From Dipteris shenzhenensis (lineage: Eukaryota > Polypodiophyta > Polypodiopsida > Gleicheniales): a DNA stretch of 64,000 nt. Each line of letters begins with the position of its first letter. The stretch's first letter is position 1. The position numbers and the translations under genes are program-made. The DNA lies in NCBI GenBank assembly GCA_047967505.1, contig CM106541.1. One strand, written 5' to 3'. Below the pieces are notes generated by a model. It made no database searches. It saw only the letters and a list, made by a program, of their open reading frames with translations, and was not told the origin of the DNA. Positions 54,200-64,000 of this stretch are shown piece after piece.

Positions 54200-55386
54200 T
54201 CAATCATCCCTTCTCTTACATCCCAAACCCCAGCCCTTTACAAGAGCACCAATCAAGCCTTTTTTGGCATACCCCCTTGCTTTTTTCATCCCCACCCATT
54301 ACTTTTTTCTCAGTTGCCCACTGATTCCATTATATCGTCCTCTGTATCAGGTTTCATTCACAGTCTCAGAGATAAGGCCTTGGGTCTTTTAAAAGAAACG
54401 TTCTTTCTGTCTCCAATTCGAGCTTTCGTCTTCCTCTTCGTCCTCTCTTTGATGGGCTCTTCAGATGTTCGTCCTCTCGGTGGTGATTCTGTTCGGTTCC
54501 GGAAACGCCTCCCTGCCTGTGGATTTTGCTGCCCCTCGACCCCCAATTTTGCCGGGTTAGTTTCTCGCATGTTCTTATCCTTTTTTCCTGTTGATTTCTT
54601 CCGTTACACAAATGTTTCCTGTTGAATCGGCAGTCTCGGCAGATCTCTGTCCATGAAATTACCTGTAAATTTATTTGGCAGTGGCAGGGGGGGTTTTCTT
54701 CTTCAGACAGGCTTTGAGGAAGAACATCTGTTTACACGCAAGGCTTATGTGCTTTGCCCTGTATCTGGGTCGCGGCCTGCATTTACGTTAAGGTTCTAAG
54801 AGCACGCTGGGTAATCCTTGTGCAGTATCGATTGGCGCAGGCATGAGGGATCCCGATCAGGATGTATGATACGGTGAAAATGCAGTTGGTATGGACGTCA
54901 CTCTGACGTGATCACGAATGTCTCCATGCAGCAAAAAACTTTAGGTGTACCGGTATTGAACTTGGAGGGTAATTAGCCTTCCGATTCCTGAACGCGGAAC
55001 TCTTAAAGATACAAAGCGTATTGTTCACAGTGCCTCAAATCAGTCTCGAGCTTTCTACAGTTTATTTCTTCAGCTCACACGGTTCGCGCTGTAAATAATA
55101 CATAGTAGCCTATCCATAAAGATAGAACTTTAAGAAGCTCCGGCTGTGCACCCAAAGACGCTTGGTTGTGCAAGTAATCTTATAACCCTCATTCATTTTG
55201 GCAATGCGTGTCAAAGAAGTGTCCGTCTTGGCTTGGAAGCCATGGGAATCGAGCACGGTTGCAATACTTGGTTCTTCTTGCATCTGCACTGGAAAAGACG
55301 CTTTCTTTCATGGGTTAAGTTGGAAATTGAAAAGAGCCTTATGATCCATTTCAGGGAATGTACAGTGTGAGTTCCATATTCCAACA
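54200..55386 (+). promoter_or_regulatory. ATG13 5' leader with probable 5'UTR intron
   Basis: Sequence upstream of the start is CT-rich to about 54460 (typical plant leader). It contains a plausible splice donor (CCGG|GTTAGTTTC at 54556) and a good acceptor (ATCCATTTCAG at 55354) 33 nt before the coding ATG. The ATG at about 54451 opens a 5' frame of about 58 codons (MGSSDVRPL...) that does not join the ATG13 frame, so it would be a uORF. All of this is inference from splice-site-like sequence. Confidence 0.4.
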
Positions 55387-58300
55387 ATGGCATACGCTGC
55401 AGCACATGCCCCTGAAAGGTCTAAAATAGAACAGATAGTTTTGGAATTTTTTGCAAAAAGCCTGCACATTATACTGGAATCAAGGATTCCTGCTCTTGGC
55501 TGTGGAGAGGATGCATCGATAGGGTCTTCTGCTTCGTCTGCTTCATCTGGACCTAAGACCAGGGATCGATGGTTCAATCTAGCTCTTGGAGACTGTACAT
55601 CTGCTCTGGAGAACTTTGAACCATGGCGCTGGAGCTTCTCTGATCCCATGGTTGTCGATATATTACTATTGCAACCTACAGGTGAGCATTTGTCTGAAGG
55701 ATGCTCATCATTTACGGGTGTTACTCAAGGTTCACCCAGCTCAAGTGAGGGAACTGTCTTAGAAAGGTGGATAGTGCAGTTTGAGCGCAGGAAAGGCACT
55801 TCTTTTAGTTCTCGCAGTTCGAAGACTGGAACGAGACCTGATGTGAAAAGGATAAGCAACATAGGACTTGGCGAAGGGCAGGAGGTGAGAAGCAACAATA
55901 AAGGAGCAGGGTCAGGATCAGGCGTACAGGGTAGTAATACGTTTCATGAAAGATTGCCTGGGGAAGGTGCAATGAGGGGTGACAATGCACTTCCTACATA
56001 TGTGACAGAAGTGCCTGCTGTGTACAAAAGGACTGTCATAATGCTCCGTTCTCTGTACTGCAGAATGCGGCTTTTGCCTGCATATAGGCTATTTCGACTG
56101 GCAAACACATCATCGCACTGCTGCAGTTTCAAACTCACGTACAGAGTATTATCATCAGCTGCTTCTCTTTCTGAACATGAAGACAGAAGCATGCCGTTGT
56201 TCAACTTCACTCCGGTTGAGACTGCATATGGGAGGATGCGATTATCTGTCGCATATCGACATACGACTGCTGTGACTGCTTTGGAAGTTGCTCCTCCTAT
56301 GATTCCTCGGATTATAACAGATTATGTAGGCAGCCCGACTACCGATCCCTCGAAAAGGTTTCCAGGAGAGCCTCACTCTATGCCTGCCAGTGTTATCTCC
56401 AGAAGCAGAGGTGTACATATGGTTTCTGTACCATCATCTCTACAAAACTCGCCTTTAGTTCCAAGCCTTGAGAGACGTCACAGCTGGAGTGGAGGAGTAG
56501 ATCAAACGCAACCAACACTTCAGCCTCCTTCTTCGCCTTCCTACCGCATTAGCAGGTCACCCTCACCTAATTATCCATTGGAAGGTGATCCTTCTTTTGC
56601 ATACCCATTTTCACCGTATTCCCCCTATTCTCGGAAACATCCCTCATCAGATTATTCTTTTTCACCTCTTAGCTCTCCTCTTTCATCTGCTGATCGCCTC
56701 TCAGGTGTTCAGGCAACAAATTTGTCTAGACAGGTAGGTGTTTCGCAGCCAATCAGCATTGAAAACCGCTTATCTCCTTCATTTTCATCGTCTCCTTCGC
56801 CATCTCCCCCTGCATCTTATTATTATGAAGGAAACGCTAGCAAGGGACCTATGTGGTCTGGAAGTGCTCCAGTCAGCATACCTAAACCATCTCATTCCCG
56901 GGGTCCAAAACTCCCCATGGGGGACCTCCAGCAACATAGCCGAAGCTCTCTTCCTCCCCCTTCACCTAGAACCAGGAAAACTGAGACACTGCGCAGAAGC
57001 TCCTCAGAAAGTCCCAGATATTCAGGACAGGTGCTGTCTCATACACAGCGGTCGACATCATTTGAATCACCTTTTCAGCTGCATAAGCTGGCTGTTGCTC
57101 ATGGCGAACAGGTAGCCAGTCTCTTAACATTATATGTAGTCCAAAATTGTGTCATTTTCAGCTCTTCAAGTGTCGATAGTGTAAGAATTGAAATCATAAA
57201 CCGCTTAAATGTATACTGAGGTTGCTCGACACATTTTCAAGTCACTTGACTGTTTTTAACCTATACTTTTTGATTCAAAGCCGATCAACTGAAGGACAAG
57301 GGAGTTCTAATTTGTGCTGAAGCATTTTCACCCACCTTGAGTATCTTTGTGCATGGTCCTGTAATTGTACAAATATTGTATTGCTTTTTGTGTAATGCAC
57401 CGTTGAGTCGTATTCCTTGGATCATCAGATACTCTATATTGTTCGTGCTACTTTTTGTAGATTGCATGGATGCAGGATATGAAAAATTTGTTGGCTGATA
57501 TAGCGATGAAATAAGAATCCGTGTCGACATTCATAGTTTTCTTTGGTAGAGGTAGTCTGAATATGAAGGTAGAGGTAGTTTTGTATGTAGAGGTAGTTTG
57601 AATATGAAGGTTTAGTTGTGTGCACTGTGAGTGGAACTTTGCTGACAGTCTTATGGGTGGCCAAATACAGGTCATGTTACATAGGGCATCAAGCAAGGCT
57701 TCTCTCAGAGAGAATGATGAGGACGAGGATTTTTCCTGTCCTTTTGCTGTGGATGATGACGAAACCGAGGAACATCGGAGCAGGTAACCCTTATCTTGTT
57801 TTTGGTAAATAGGATACATCCGGGCTGAATTTGAGTGGACAATATTAGAGTCGTCCAGAAGTACATCTTTGAGATAATTATTATAATTATATGCAGCAGG
57901 TTACATGCTTTTTTTCCCTCCATGGGACTGAAGCAATAGATGGTGATCAACCACATTTAAACTATATCTGGTTCATTTATTCCTATTCACTTATTTTTCT
58001 TTTTGGTTTGCGGATTCCTATTCACGTTTGAAAACATGTCGGTCACTGTTGTTTATGGAGTCTAATATGTGATCGACAGATCAAATTAAGATGTGTGCTT
58101 TGTGAGGAAAACTATTTTGATTACTAATGCTATCATCCAAACTTGATGGATATGCTTTATTACACATTCTAACTAACATTCTTCCTGGAAAGTTGTATTT
58201 GATCAAAAATCCACTCTAAAGAGTAGAGGAAAAAATATAGGGTTGTCCATAAGGAGGCAAGTTGTTGTCTGTTTTCACCTTTCAGACATGATTTCATTAT

Positions 58301-58704
58301 TTTGCAGCAAAACGGACAGTCTTAGGCTCAAGGGAAAGGTTTCAGACTCATCCAGTTCTGCAGTTGGAGCCTTGGTGCGAATGCTCAAATCAGCTCCACC
58401 TCTGAGACAGTCATTCTACCCACGTGTAGGGACACTTGATTCGTCTTTTGAGGCTCAGCAAAGAGAAAGTACGAGGGGAAGTCCTCCATATTCTGTATTT
58501 AGGAACAGGATGGGAGGACTGCCGTTTTCAACTTTGGAACCAGAAACAGGAGCGTTTAGGACCTATGAGACAAAGACAGCCACTGATGCATTGCAGGAGC
58601 TCCACAGTTACAAGAAAATGAGGGATCATATGCTCAGTCACAGGGAAGAGGCAACTGAGAGTTCATTCGAAGGCGACACATTGGCTGGATGTGGCACTAG
58701 ATGA
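55387..58704 (+). CDS. ATG13: Autophagy-related protein 13 (ATG13)
   Basis: ATG13 is the regulatory subunit of the plant ATG1/ATG13 kinase complex, which starts autophagosome formation in the cytosol and is controlled by TOR through phosphorylation. Three coding exons: 55387-57111, 57671-57783 and 58308-58704, with GT-AG introns of 559 and 524 bp whose phases (0 and 2) join without a stop, giving 744 residues. The N-terminal HORMA domain (about residues 10-290) shows SKIEQIVLEFFAKSLHIIL, RWFNLALGD, PMVVDILLLQP, VLERWIVQFE, VYKRTVIMLRSLYCRMRLLP and AYRLFRLA. A long Ser/Pro-rich disordered region follows (about 300-570). The C-terminus is conserved, with an acidic segment in exon 2 (ENDEDEDFSCPFAVDDDE) and DALQELHSYKKMRDHMLSH near the end. 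The product is longer than the roughly 600-residue proteins of model angiosperms, mainly in the disordered part. It appears intact. Confidence 0.93.
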
Positions 58705-60400
58705 TTGTACAGTTTTAGGAGGGATGTATTCTCTATGTCAAGCCTTTGGAACTAACTTCATCTGTTTTTCTGATTCAGATTCAAATGACACGGTTCAACT
58801 TAATAGACATGTATAGTGTTGGGAATCATCTAATTCTGGATTTGTGACGTGTGATGATGATCATAGTGATTTTTCAACTACCCTGGGGGGAATCTTACCT
58901 GTTGATTTGGGTGATGGTCATAGTGACTTTTGAACTGACCCTGGGGGGAACTTACCTGTTGATTTGGATGTTGTGACATTCACCTTCATTGTTGGGAGTG
59001 ACAAATCTCCTGATATTGTTAATTCAACTCACGTGTTAATTACAAACACTGTATTTGAAATATTAATATAAAATATAAATTCAGATTGTTCGTTTGGAAA
59101 TATGCTGCCATGGTATTTTCAAAGTGGTCTTTATCAAATGTATTGAAGGATGTTGAATGTGTTGCACTAAGTTAGAGGCCTTTTATAAAAATGGAATAAT
59201 ATGTTCTTTCCCTACCCTGAATGCTGTACTGACTCCTGAGTGGGAGATTAGATTGAATTTGGAATTTGGTGCCTGATTTTGTTCAGTTTTATCTTGATGT
59301 GGAGGCAATTTTCCTTTCAAAGTGCTCGTCTGCAGTAGAATTGTTCTGGTACTATTTGCCTGTTTGTCTCTCCCTTCCCCTTTGCTGATAGGCTTTTGGC
59401 ATTTTGGGGACTGCTGATCAAGCTACAAATGTCATCGTTACCAGGGAAATTTAACTGAAGATTTTTCAGTTCAGATAAAAAATTGCCTGCTTGAAACAGC
59501 CTTACTATCATGATTAGTATGTTACGGACTATGGTAAGCACTCTATTTTCAGATAGTTATTACGGTTCTGCTTTTGTGACCTTGTTTACCCTACTGTCCT
59601 CTGCAATGCTGTGCTACGTTTATCGTACTTCCCTTTGGGCTCATTTGAGTTGGCTTTTTAGATGGTATAATTGGTATATGTATTAATTTGACAGTAGTAA
59701 GAGGTAGGTGCTCTTCTAGAAGAATGGGATTGTCTGAGCATTTGAACCTTCATGACTGCAAAAAAAGGAATTTGGACTTTTGATGTCAACTGTGGACGAC
59801 TTCATTTTCTTTGAGTAGTATAAATGATTTTTCCAAGTAACCAACTTTTATAGTCCTAGGGGCCAGAAGATGTCGGATGCACTGAACTGTGTGGGGGTCA
59901 ACCACTATCCCCCGATAGCTTTTCTGGGGCTAAAAGCATGCCTTAAATTTGATGCTTGAAAGAGTTTGCTGTTGTGACAGAAGACACTAGGAATGTCCAA
60001 TCTCCCTTGAATTCCAGAGAGAACTTCAGGCACACAGAGGTGGTTGTCTTGTTGCCATCAATTCACAGCTGGGATGAAATCAATTGCAGGCATTATAGGT
60101 CAACAAAAATCCAAATTTGTACAACGGTATCTATTATAATGAAAATACATTTTGCTATTTGCTCTCATTCATTCAGAGCTTGGGTTTCAGCTTATCCCTA
60201 GCAAAGAGGGATGTCTTTGCTAATGGATAGGCTACACCCGCCGTGTTCTAATCCTCATGCCAATTCCAGGGGCTCGTCAAGGGGGTGGAATCTGGATGTG
60301 CTCATATCAAGTCATGACTGTGCTGATACAGTATCTTGTTCTCATATCAAGACGTGACTGCTGATACAGGACTTGTCTGCCATAATTGCCTGCATGAAAC
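58705..60400 (+). other. ATG13 3' region and intergenic DNA
   Basis: The 3'UTR probably ends near the AATATAAAATATAAA run at about 59065. A short tandem repeat (CATAGTGA.TTTT.AACT.ACCCTGGGGGGAA.CTTACCTGTTGATTTGG) occurs at about 58861 and 58918. Beyond that no gene is seen. Confidence 0.45.
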
Positions 60401-60469
60401 TTATCTTTTGGCTATCTCCCAGCTGATAATACTAGCTGTCAGAGAACAGGACAGCAACTGAATGACAGA

Positions 60470-61560
60470 CCTTGCAACATGGATATAACGACTTCACAAG
60501 CACAACTCTCCAAATACATAACTTACAATTGCACAAAGTAGAAGAAACTCAGTTCTGGAAAGTGGAGAAGATATAAGTGACAGAAGAACTGCTAAAGTGT
60601 GCAGCCAAGTGCTGCCAACAATGCTCAGCCAAGCGGCTGGCTGGAAACTGAGAGGCTAAGCTTCTCTAGGTGCAGCTGGTGTTCTACTCCTACGTTGCTT
60701 GCTGGGAGGCTAGAGTGGGAATGAGGTATGAGCGCCAAAGGTCCTTGACGGATGGTAGAAGGGAAGGCATTAGGGTCCAGCCAGCAGGCCAACCAGACTC
60801 TAGTTCAGCTGATTTGGTTGGCCCTTTTATAGTTTCTGGTCAGGTCAAGCCAATGCCTAAATCAGGCCCTTTTGCAGCCTGTATAAGGCTGGCTTTGGCA
60901 AGCCCTCAAGTGCTGTCTCCAGGCTGGCAAAAACAGCCTTAGAAGGGCCCTAAAAACAGTCTGTCATGAACTAAATAGTTCAATGTCACCTGGGTGCCAA
61001 AACAGTCCATACGTGGAACTGATCAGCAGTGTCCTAGATGGGCATGGGCTCCATCTAACCGTAACCTCAATTTTCACAGGCCGTTTGTGCACGAGACCTA
61101 TTCTACTATAGCCTTCATTCCCTCCACACAAGGGCTCACAGGTAGGGCTTGATTAATGTAGGGCTTCAGTAATCCAACACCCATTTTTTGGGCCCATTCC
61201 CTGCGTTGTATGAGGTGCTCCATTTGCACGTTGGGAAGAGCCTTTATGAGCACATCAGAGGCACGCTCTGCTGTTGGACAGTGGACATGTCTTGCTGGTC
61301 ATGAACCAGCTCCTTGATGAAACAGCATCAACACTTTCGTGCTCCATCCCAACATGAAAAACTAGATTCTATGGTTTATGAGTGTAATCCTTGTCACATT
61401 GGATCACCATCATGTCGTCCTTCCTTCTTCCAGGTTAGACTCACCAATCATTGTTGATGTCGAGTCATAGGCCAATCTTGAGATCACTTTGAGCTTTGCT
61501 TTTATCCAAGTAGTGACCATTAGTTGCTTCTTTTTGAGCCACAAGATGGCACCTAACCCT
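60470..61560 (-). pseudogene. Decayed copia 3' end: RNase H remnant and LTR-like start
   Basis: The minus strand from 61555 reads a heavily mutated copia RNase H: GAILWLKKKQ (cf. GAISWxSKKQ), then further degenerate blocks and HCPTAERASDVLIKALPNVQ (cf. xxTxxQxADIxTKALP) near 61250-61200. A GGGCCCAAAAAATGGG purine-containing stretch is followed by TGTTGGATT at about 61180, the expected position of a 3' LTR start. No matching second LTR lies in the window, so the LTR extent to about 60470 is a guess. Confidence 0.45.
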
Positions 61561-61662
61561 GATGTCCATTTACTTTAGTGGACCATCTAGATTCCCTATC
61601 TTCGACATTCAAAGTACTTGCTCAAAATGGTACATGGTGAAAAAGTGGTCACTTAGCCGTAT

Positions 61663-61695
<33 letters not shown>

Positions 61696-61822
61696 TAAAT
61701 TATTAGTCTTTCTTGTCAATGTTATGGCACTAGACTCTCTCTCCTCGAACTCTTATTCTGTAAAAATTTTGTATGCACTATCAAATAAGCCATTAATTGT
61801 TTTTGTCTATATTATTGCACTA

Positions 61823-61860
<38 letters not shown>

Positions 61861-61917
61861 TATGCACTATCAAATAAACCATTAATTGTTTTTGTCCATA
61901 TTATTGCACTATGACAT

Positions 61918-61952
<35 letters not shown>

Positions 61953-62017
61953 TTCTCTCTTTGTATGCACTATCAAATAAACAATTAATTGTTTTTGTCC
62001 ATATTATTGCACTATGA

Positions 62018-62064
<47 letters not shown>

Positions 62065-62118
62065 TATGCACTATCAAATAAACCATTAATTATTTTTGTC
62101 CATATTATTGCATTATGA

Positions 62119-62197
<79 letters not shown>

Positions 62198-62247
62198 TCC
62201 CATTGAATTAAATTAGTTTTTCTTGTCATTGTTATTGTGCTATGACA

Positions 62248-62300
<53 letters not shown>

Positions 62301-62320
62301 ATGACATTCCTCTTGAAATA
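61663..62320. repeat. Composite minisatellite containing (CT)n and (CA)n tracts
   Basis: A unit of roughly 100 bp, TTGTATGCACTATCAAATAA.CCATTAATTGTTTTTGTC.ATATTATTGCACTATGACATTC followed by (CT)n, is repeated about five times from 61780 to 62160, with (CT)n lengths of about 30-48 nt. (CA)n tracts mark both sides (about 61665-61692 and 62158-62196). The array is both a minisatellite and a microsatellite. Confidence 0.9.
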
Positions 62321-62369
62321 AATTAATTTTTCTTGTCATCGATATTATTCTCTCTCTCTCTTTCTGGAG

Positions 62370-62876
62370 ATGTCATCCGGGGAAATGGATGAGAAGGCAT
62401 TTCATAAAGCTTTGTTGGGAATATTGCAGCAAAAATGGCAATCAGCTGAAAAAAGGGCTAAGTATGAGTACTATTGTACGCATGTCAATCCCATTTATTG
62501 GGACACCTACTCCAAAGAGGAAGAAAATGCACAAAAATACATAACTATGCCCATACCTGCAAATGCAAGGAGAAGCATTGCACTCATCCGCACCCGATTA
62601 CACACTCTGGAGATAGAGAAAGGTGCTTGGGGAGATGTCTCAAGGGAACAAAGATTTTGCAAGCTGTGTGACCAAGAACAAGTAGAGACAGAAGCACATG
62701 TCCTCCTTACATGCACACGGTATGCCTGCATAAGGAGGGACTTTAACAATATTACAGAGGAACACGACACCCTAGCAAGCTTGCTCTCACATAGCCATAT
62801 AGCCACTCTGGGTAACTATATTGCCAAGGTTCTTAAATATCGTGAATGTTGTATTACTCAATGTATTTCAAAATAA
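62370..62876 (+). CDS. LINE-like C-terminal zinc-knuckle fragment, open 168-residue frame
   Basis: The frame ends in a CCHC domain, CKLCDQEQVETEAHVLLTC (C-x2-C-x10-H-x4-C), followed by TRYACIRRDF. This is the layout at the C-terminus of non-LTR retrotransposon reverse-transcriptase proteins (cf. CPLCGxxxEDExHFLxxCPLY). Upstream, RRSIALIRTRLHTLEIEKG matches the Arg/Leu-rich lead-in to that domain. There is no reverse transcriptase in front. The frame begins right after a (CT)n tract at a Met that is probably not the true start, so the fragment looks like a 5'-truncated insertion that has stayed open. Independent expression is not indicated. Confidence 0.65.
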   Translation: MSSGEMDEKAFHKALLGILQQKWQSAEKRAKYEYYCTHVNPIYWDTYSKEEENAQKYITMPIPANARRSIALIRTRLHTLEIEKGAWGDVSREQRFCKLCDQEQVETEAHVLLTCTRYACIRRDFNNITEEHDTLASLLSHSHIATLGNYIAKVLKYRECCITQCISK

Positions 62877-63000
62877 TTGTTCTCCCCCCCTTCCATAAAA
62901 GGAAGGAGACACTTGTATCGTGACTTTTATGGGTCCCATGGGTCGGTATTTCGGCCCCCAGAGGACGGTAATACATTCTTCTTCTTCTTCTTCTCTCTCC
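62877..63000 (+). mobile_element. LINE 3'UTR and TTC-repeat tail
   Basis: After the stop the sequence has CCTTCCATAAAAGGAAGG (a small hairpin), GGGTCCCATGGGTCGG and GGACGGTAATACATTC, then (TTC)n. Short simple-repeat tails of this kind end several LINE clades. It marks the right end of the insertion, at about 62995. Confidence 0.5.
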
Positions 63001-63880
63001 ATCACATCCCATAGAAAGAAATTATTTAGTCTTCTTTGTCGGTGTTATTGCACTATGGTATTCTCTTAGTCTCTCCCCATGTCTTTGCCCTCTTCCAATC
63101 ACATGATTATAGTAAGTCTCACCTTCACGTTTAAGGATTGGCATGAATCTTATCCATATTTTGAAAATAAACCACTCAAAAATATTTTTTTCACGTGAAG
63201 TTGAAACTTGAGATGACTTATAATGAAGCAAACTTCAAACATGAATGATTGTGGAATAGACTAGAAATTGAAACTTAAGAGAACTCTTGTATCCATGTGA
63301 TGGGTTGACCTTTGTGGGGAGTCGCGTTTGCTGTGCCAAGATCCCATATTTCAAGGCCAAGATGATGTTTCAAGTGTTTGGCCCATAAGGGGAGGGGGGT
63401 GGGGTTGGAATATGAGTTGTGTGGCACAAACCCCTTCCCAAGGCATAAGGAAATATATGTGCAGCTAATAAGAAAAGGCAGCTATTTGAAGGAATAATGC
63501 CTGAAGCACGCACTGTATGACATGTGGAAAGACTAATCCCACAAGCATGGGGTGCTTGGGTATAGTTAAACGTTCTTGTGAAGCCTCTCTCATAATCTCG
63601 CCGGCCTTTTTGGAGAGTGATAGAGGCAGCGTGGCTAGGAGGAAGGGGGATTGGGACCCCCCTCTACTTGGTGTTATTTATGGACCACGTGTGTACCCAA
63701 CAATAGTTTAAAAATGACCTTTATTTGTTGCCAAATCTCAAATCTGAGCACGCAATGAGAAAATCTTGAAATTCTGAGTAATTTTATTTTTTGGACCACC
63801 TCAATCTGAGTTATGCATCAAAAGTTATGACCCTTCAAAGTTTTGGCTTTATATAGGTGAAGAGTGCCCCCCCCCCCCAA
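63000..63880. other. No assignable feature
   Basis: AT-rich DNA with a C9/A8 tract near 63869-63886. No domain-bearing frame. Confidence 0.5.
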
Positions 63881-63882
63881 AA

Positions 63883-64000
63883 AAAATAAAGGCCACGTGG
63901 CATTTCGACCGCCAAAGTGCCATGTGGCATCAGATTAGACACATCTAATCTGATGCCACATGGCACGTTGGCAGCCGAAATGCCACGTGGCATTTGTTTT
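63883..64000. repeat. Long hairpin (inverted repeat) at the right window edge
   Basis: Arms 63892-63939 and 63944-63991 are 48 nt long with three mismatches and a 4-nt loop (CACA). Pairing extends outward, less perfectly, to 63883 and the last base of the window, so the structure is probably larger. Each arm contains two CCACGTGGCA/CCATGTGGCA palindromes. A plausible reading is a MITE or fold-back element, or a source of a long-hairpin small-RNA precursor. Its motif is shared with 16230-16910 and 46780-47000. Confidence 0.85.

Noticed and set aside
55308-55649. Minus-strand frame at the ATG13 start
   Set aside because: Antisense shadow of the first ATG13 exon.
57112-57219. Single-exon ATG13 ending at 57219
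   Set aside because: Residues after GEQ lose family character, a GT donor follows CAG at 57111, and the conserved C-terminus is found in two downstream exons with matching phase.
60670-60942. 90-residue plus-strand protein
   Set aside because: No motif. It lies opposite the putative LTR of a decayed copia element.

Overview
The window is land-plant nuclear DNA. It holds two spliced plant genes (a NAR2/NRT3 nitrate-transport partner and autophagy gene ATG13) inside a dense field of plant-type LTR retrotransposons, LINE and hAT remnants, microsatellites and a satellite. No prokaryotic gene organisation is visible. The long nested transposon blocks suggest a large, repeat-rich plant genome. The species cannot be fixed from the sequence alone.

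Layout: (i) 1-735 is an extremely G/C-skewed fold-back region with two copies of a nested palindromic module. It runs straight into a decayed protein-coding region (736-3299, tail to 3592, AATAAA at 3652) that I do not recognise. (ii) 3.7-14.3 kb is AT-rich and holds several tandem repeats, a minus-strand hAT transposase pseudogene (5596-7090), a LINE zinc-knuckle remnant near 9.4 kb and an orphan copia-type primer-binding site at 14325. (iii) 15.9-17.5 kb is microsatellites plus a cluster of CCACGTGGCA-like motifs. (iv) 18.3-19.9 kb is the NAR2/NRT3 gene with a tandemly duplicated TATA/core-promoter segment and a minisatellite in its 3' region. (v) 20.4-24 kb has a LINE remnant and otherwise unassigned DNA. 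(vi) 24006-26855 is a small non-autonomous LTR retrotransposon with two LTRs, a primer-binding site, a polypurine tract and a near-perfect 5-bp target duplication. (vii) 27.5-30.4 kb is a tandemly duplicated (period 1389 bp) decayed gypsy-gag-like segment, followed by about 11 units of a roughly 175-bp satellite (30.36-32.13 kb). (viii) 32152-38555 is a complete Ty1/copia element (minus strand, TSD TGCCC) whose 5' LTR is split by a 921-bp insert with a 9-bp TSD. (ix) 39.4-50.9 kb is a decayed Ty3/gypsy pol region (plus strand) cut in two by a second complete Ty1/copia element (41152-48639, minus strand, TSD AATAG, LTRs differing at 4 of 257 positions). (x) 55387-58704 is ATG13 (3 coding exons, 744 residues predicted). 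(xi) 60-64 kb has a decayed copia 3' end, a CT-rich minisatellite, a LINE C-terminal fragment with its 3' tail, and a long near-perfect hairpin running into the window edge.

The two host genes have unrelated jobs: nitrate uptake at the plasma membrane, and autophagy initiation. They are separated by more than 35 kb of repeats. The nesting gives a relative history: the gypsy element came first, the AATAG copia entered it later, and the TGCCC copia is older by LTR divergence (about 21 of 358 positions) and has itself taken a DNA transposon. The least explained part is the left end (1-3660): nested palindromes joined to an unknown, decaying gene with a Walker-B-like motif.
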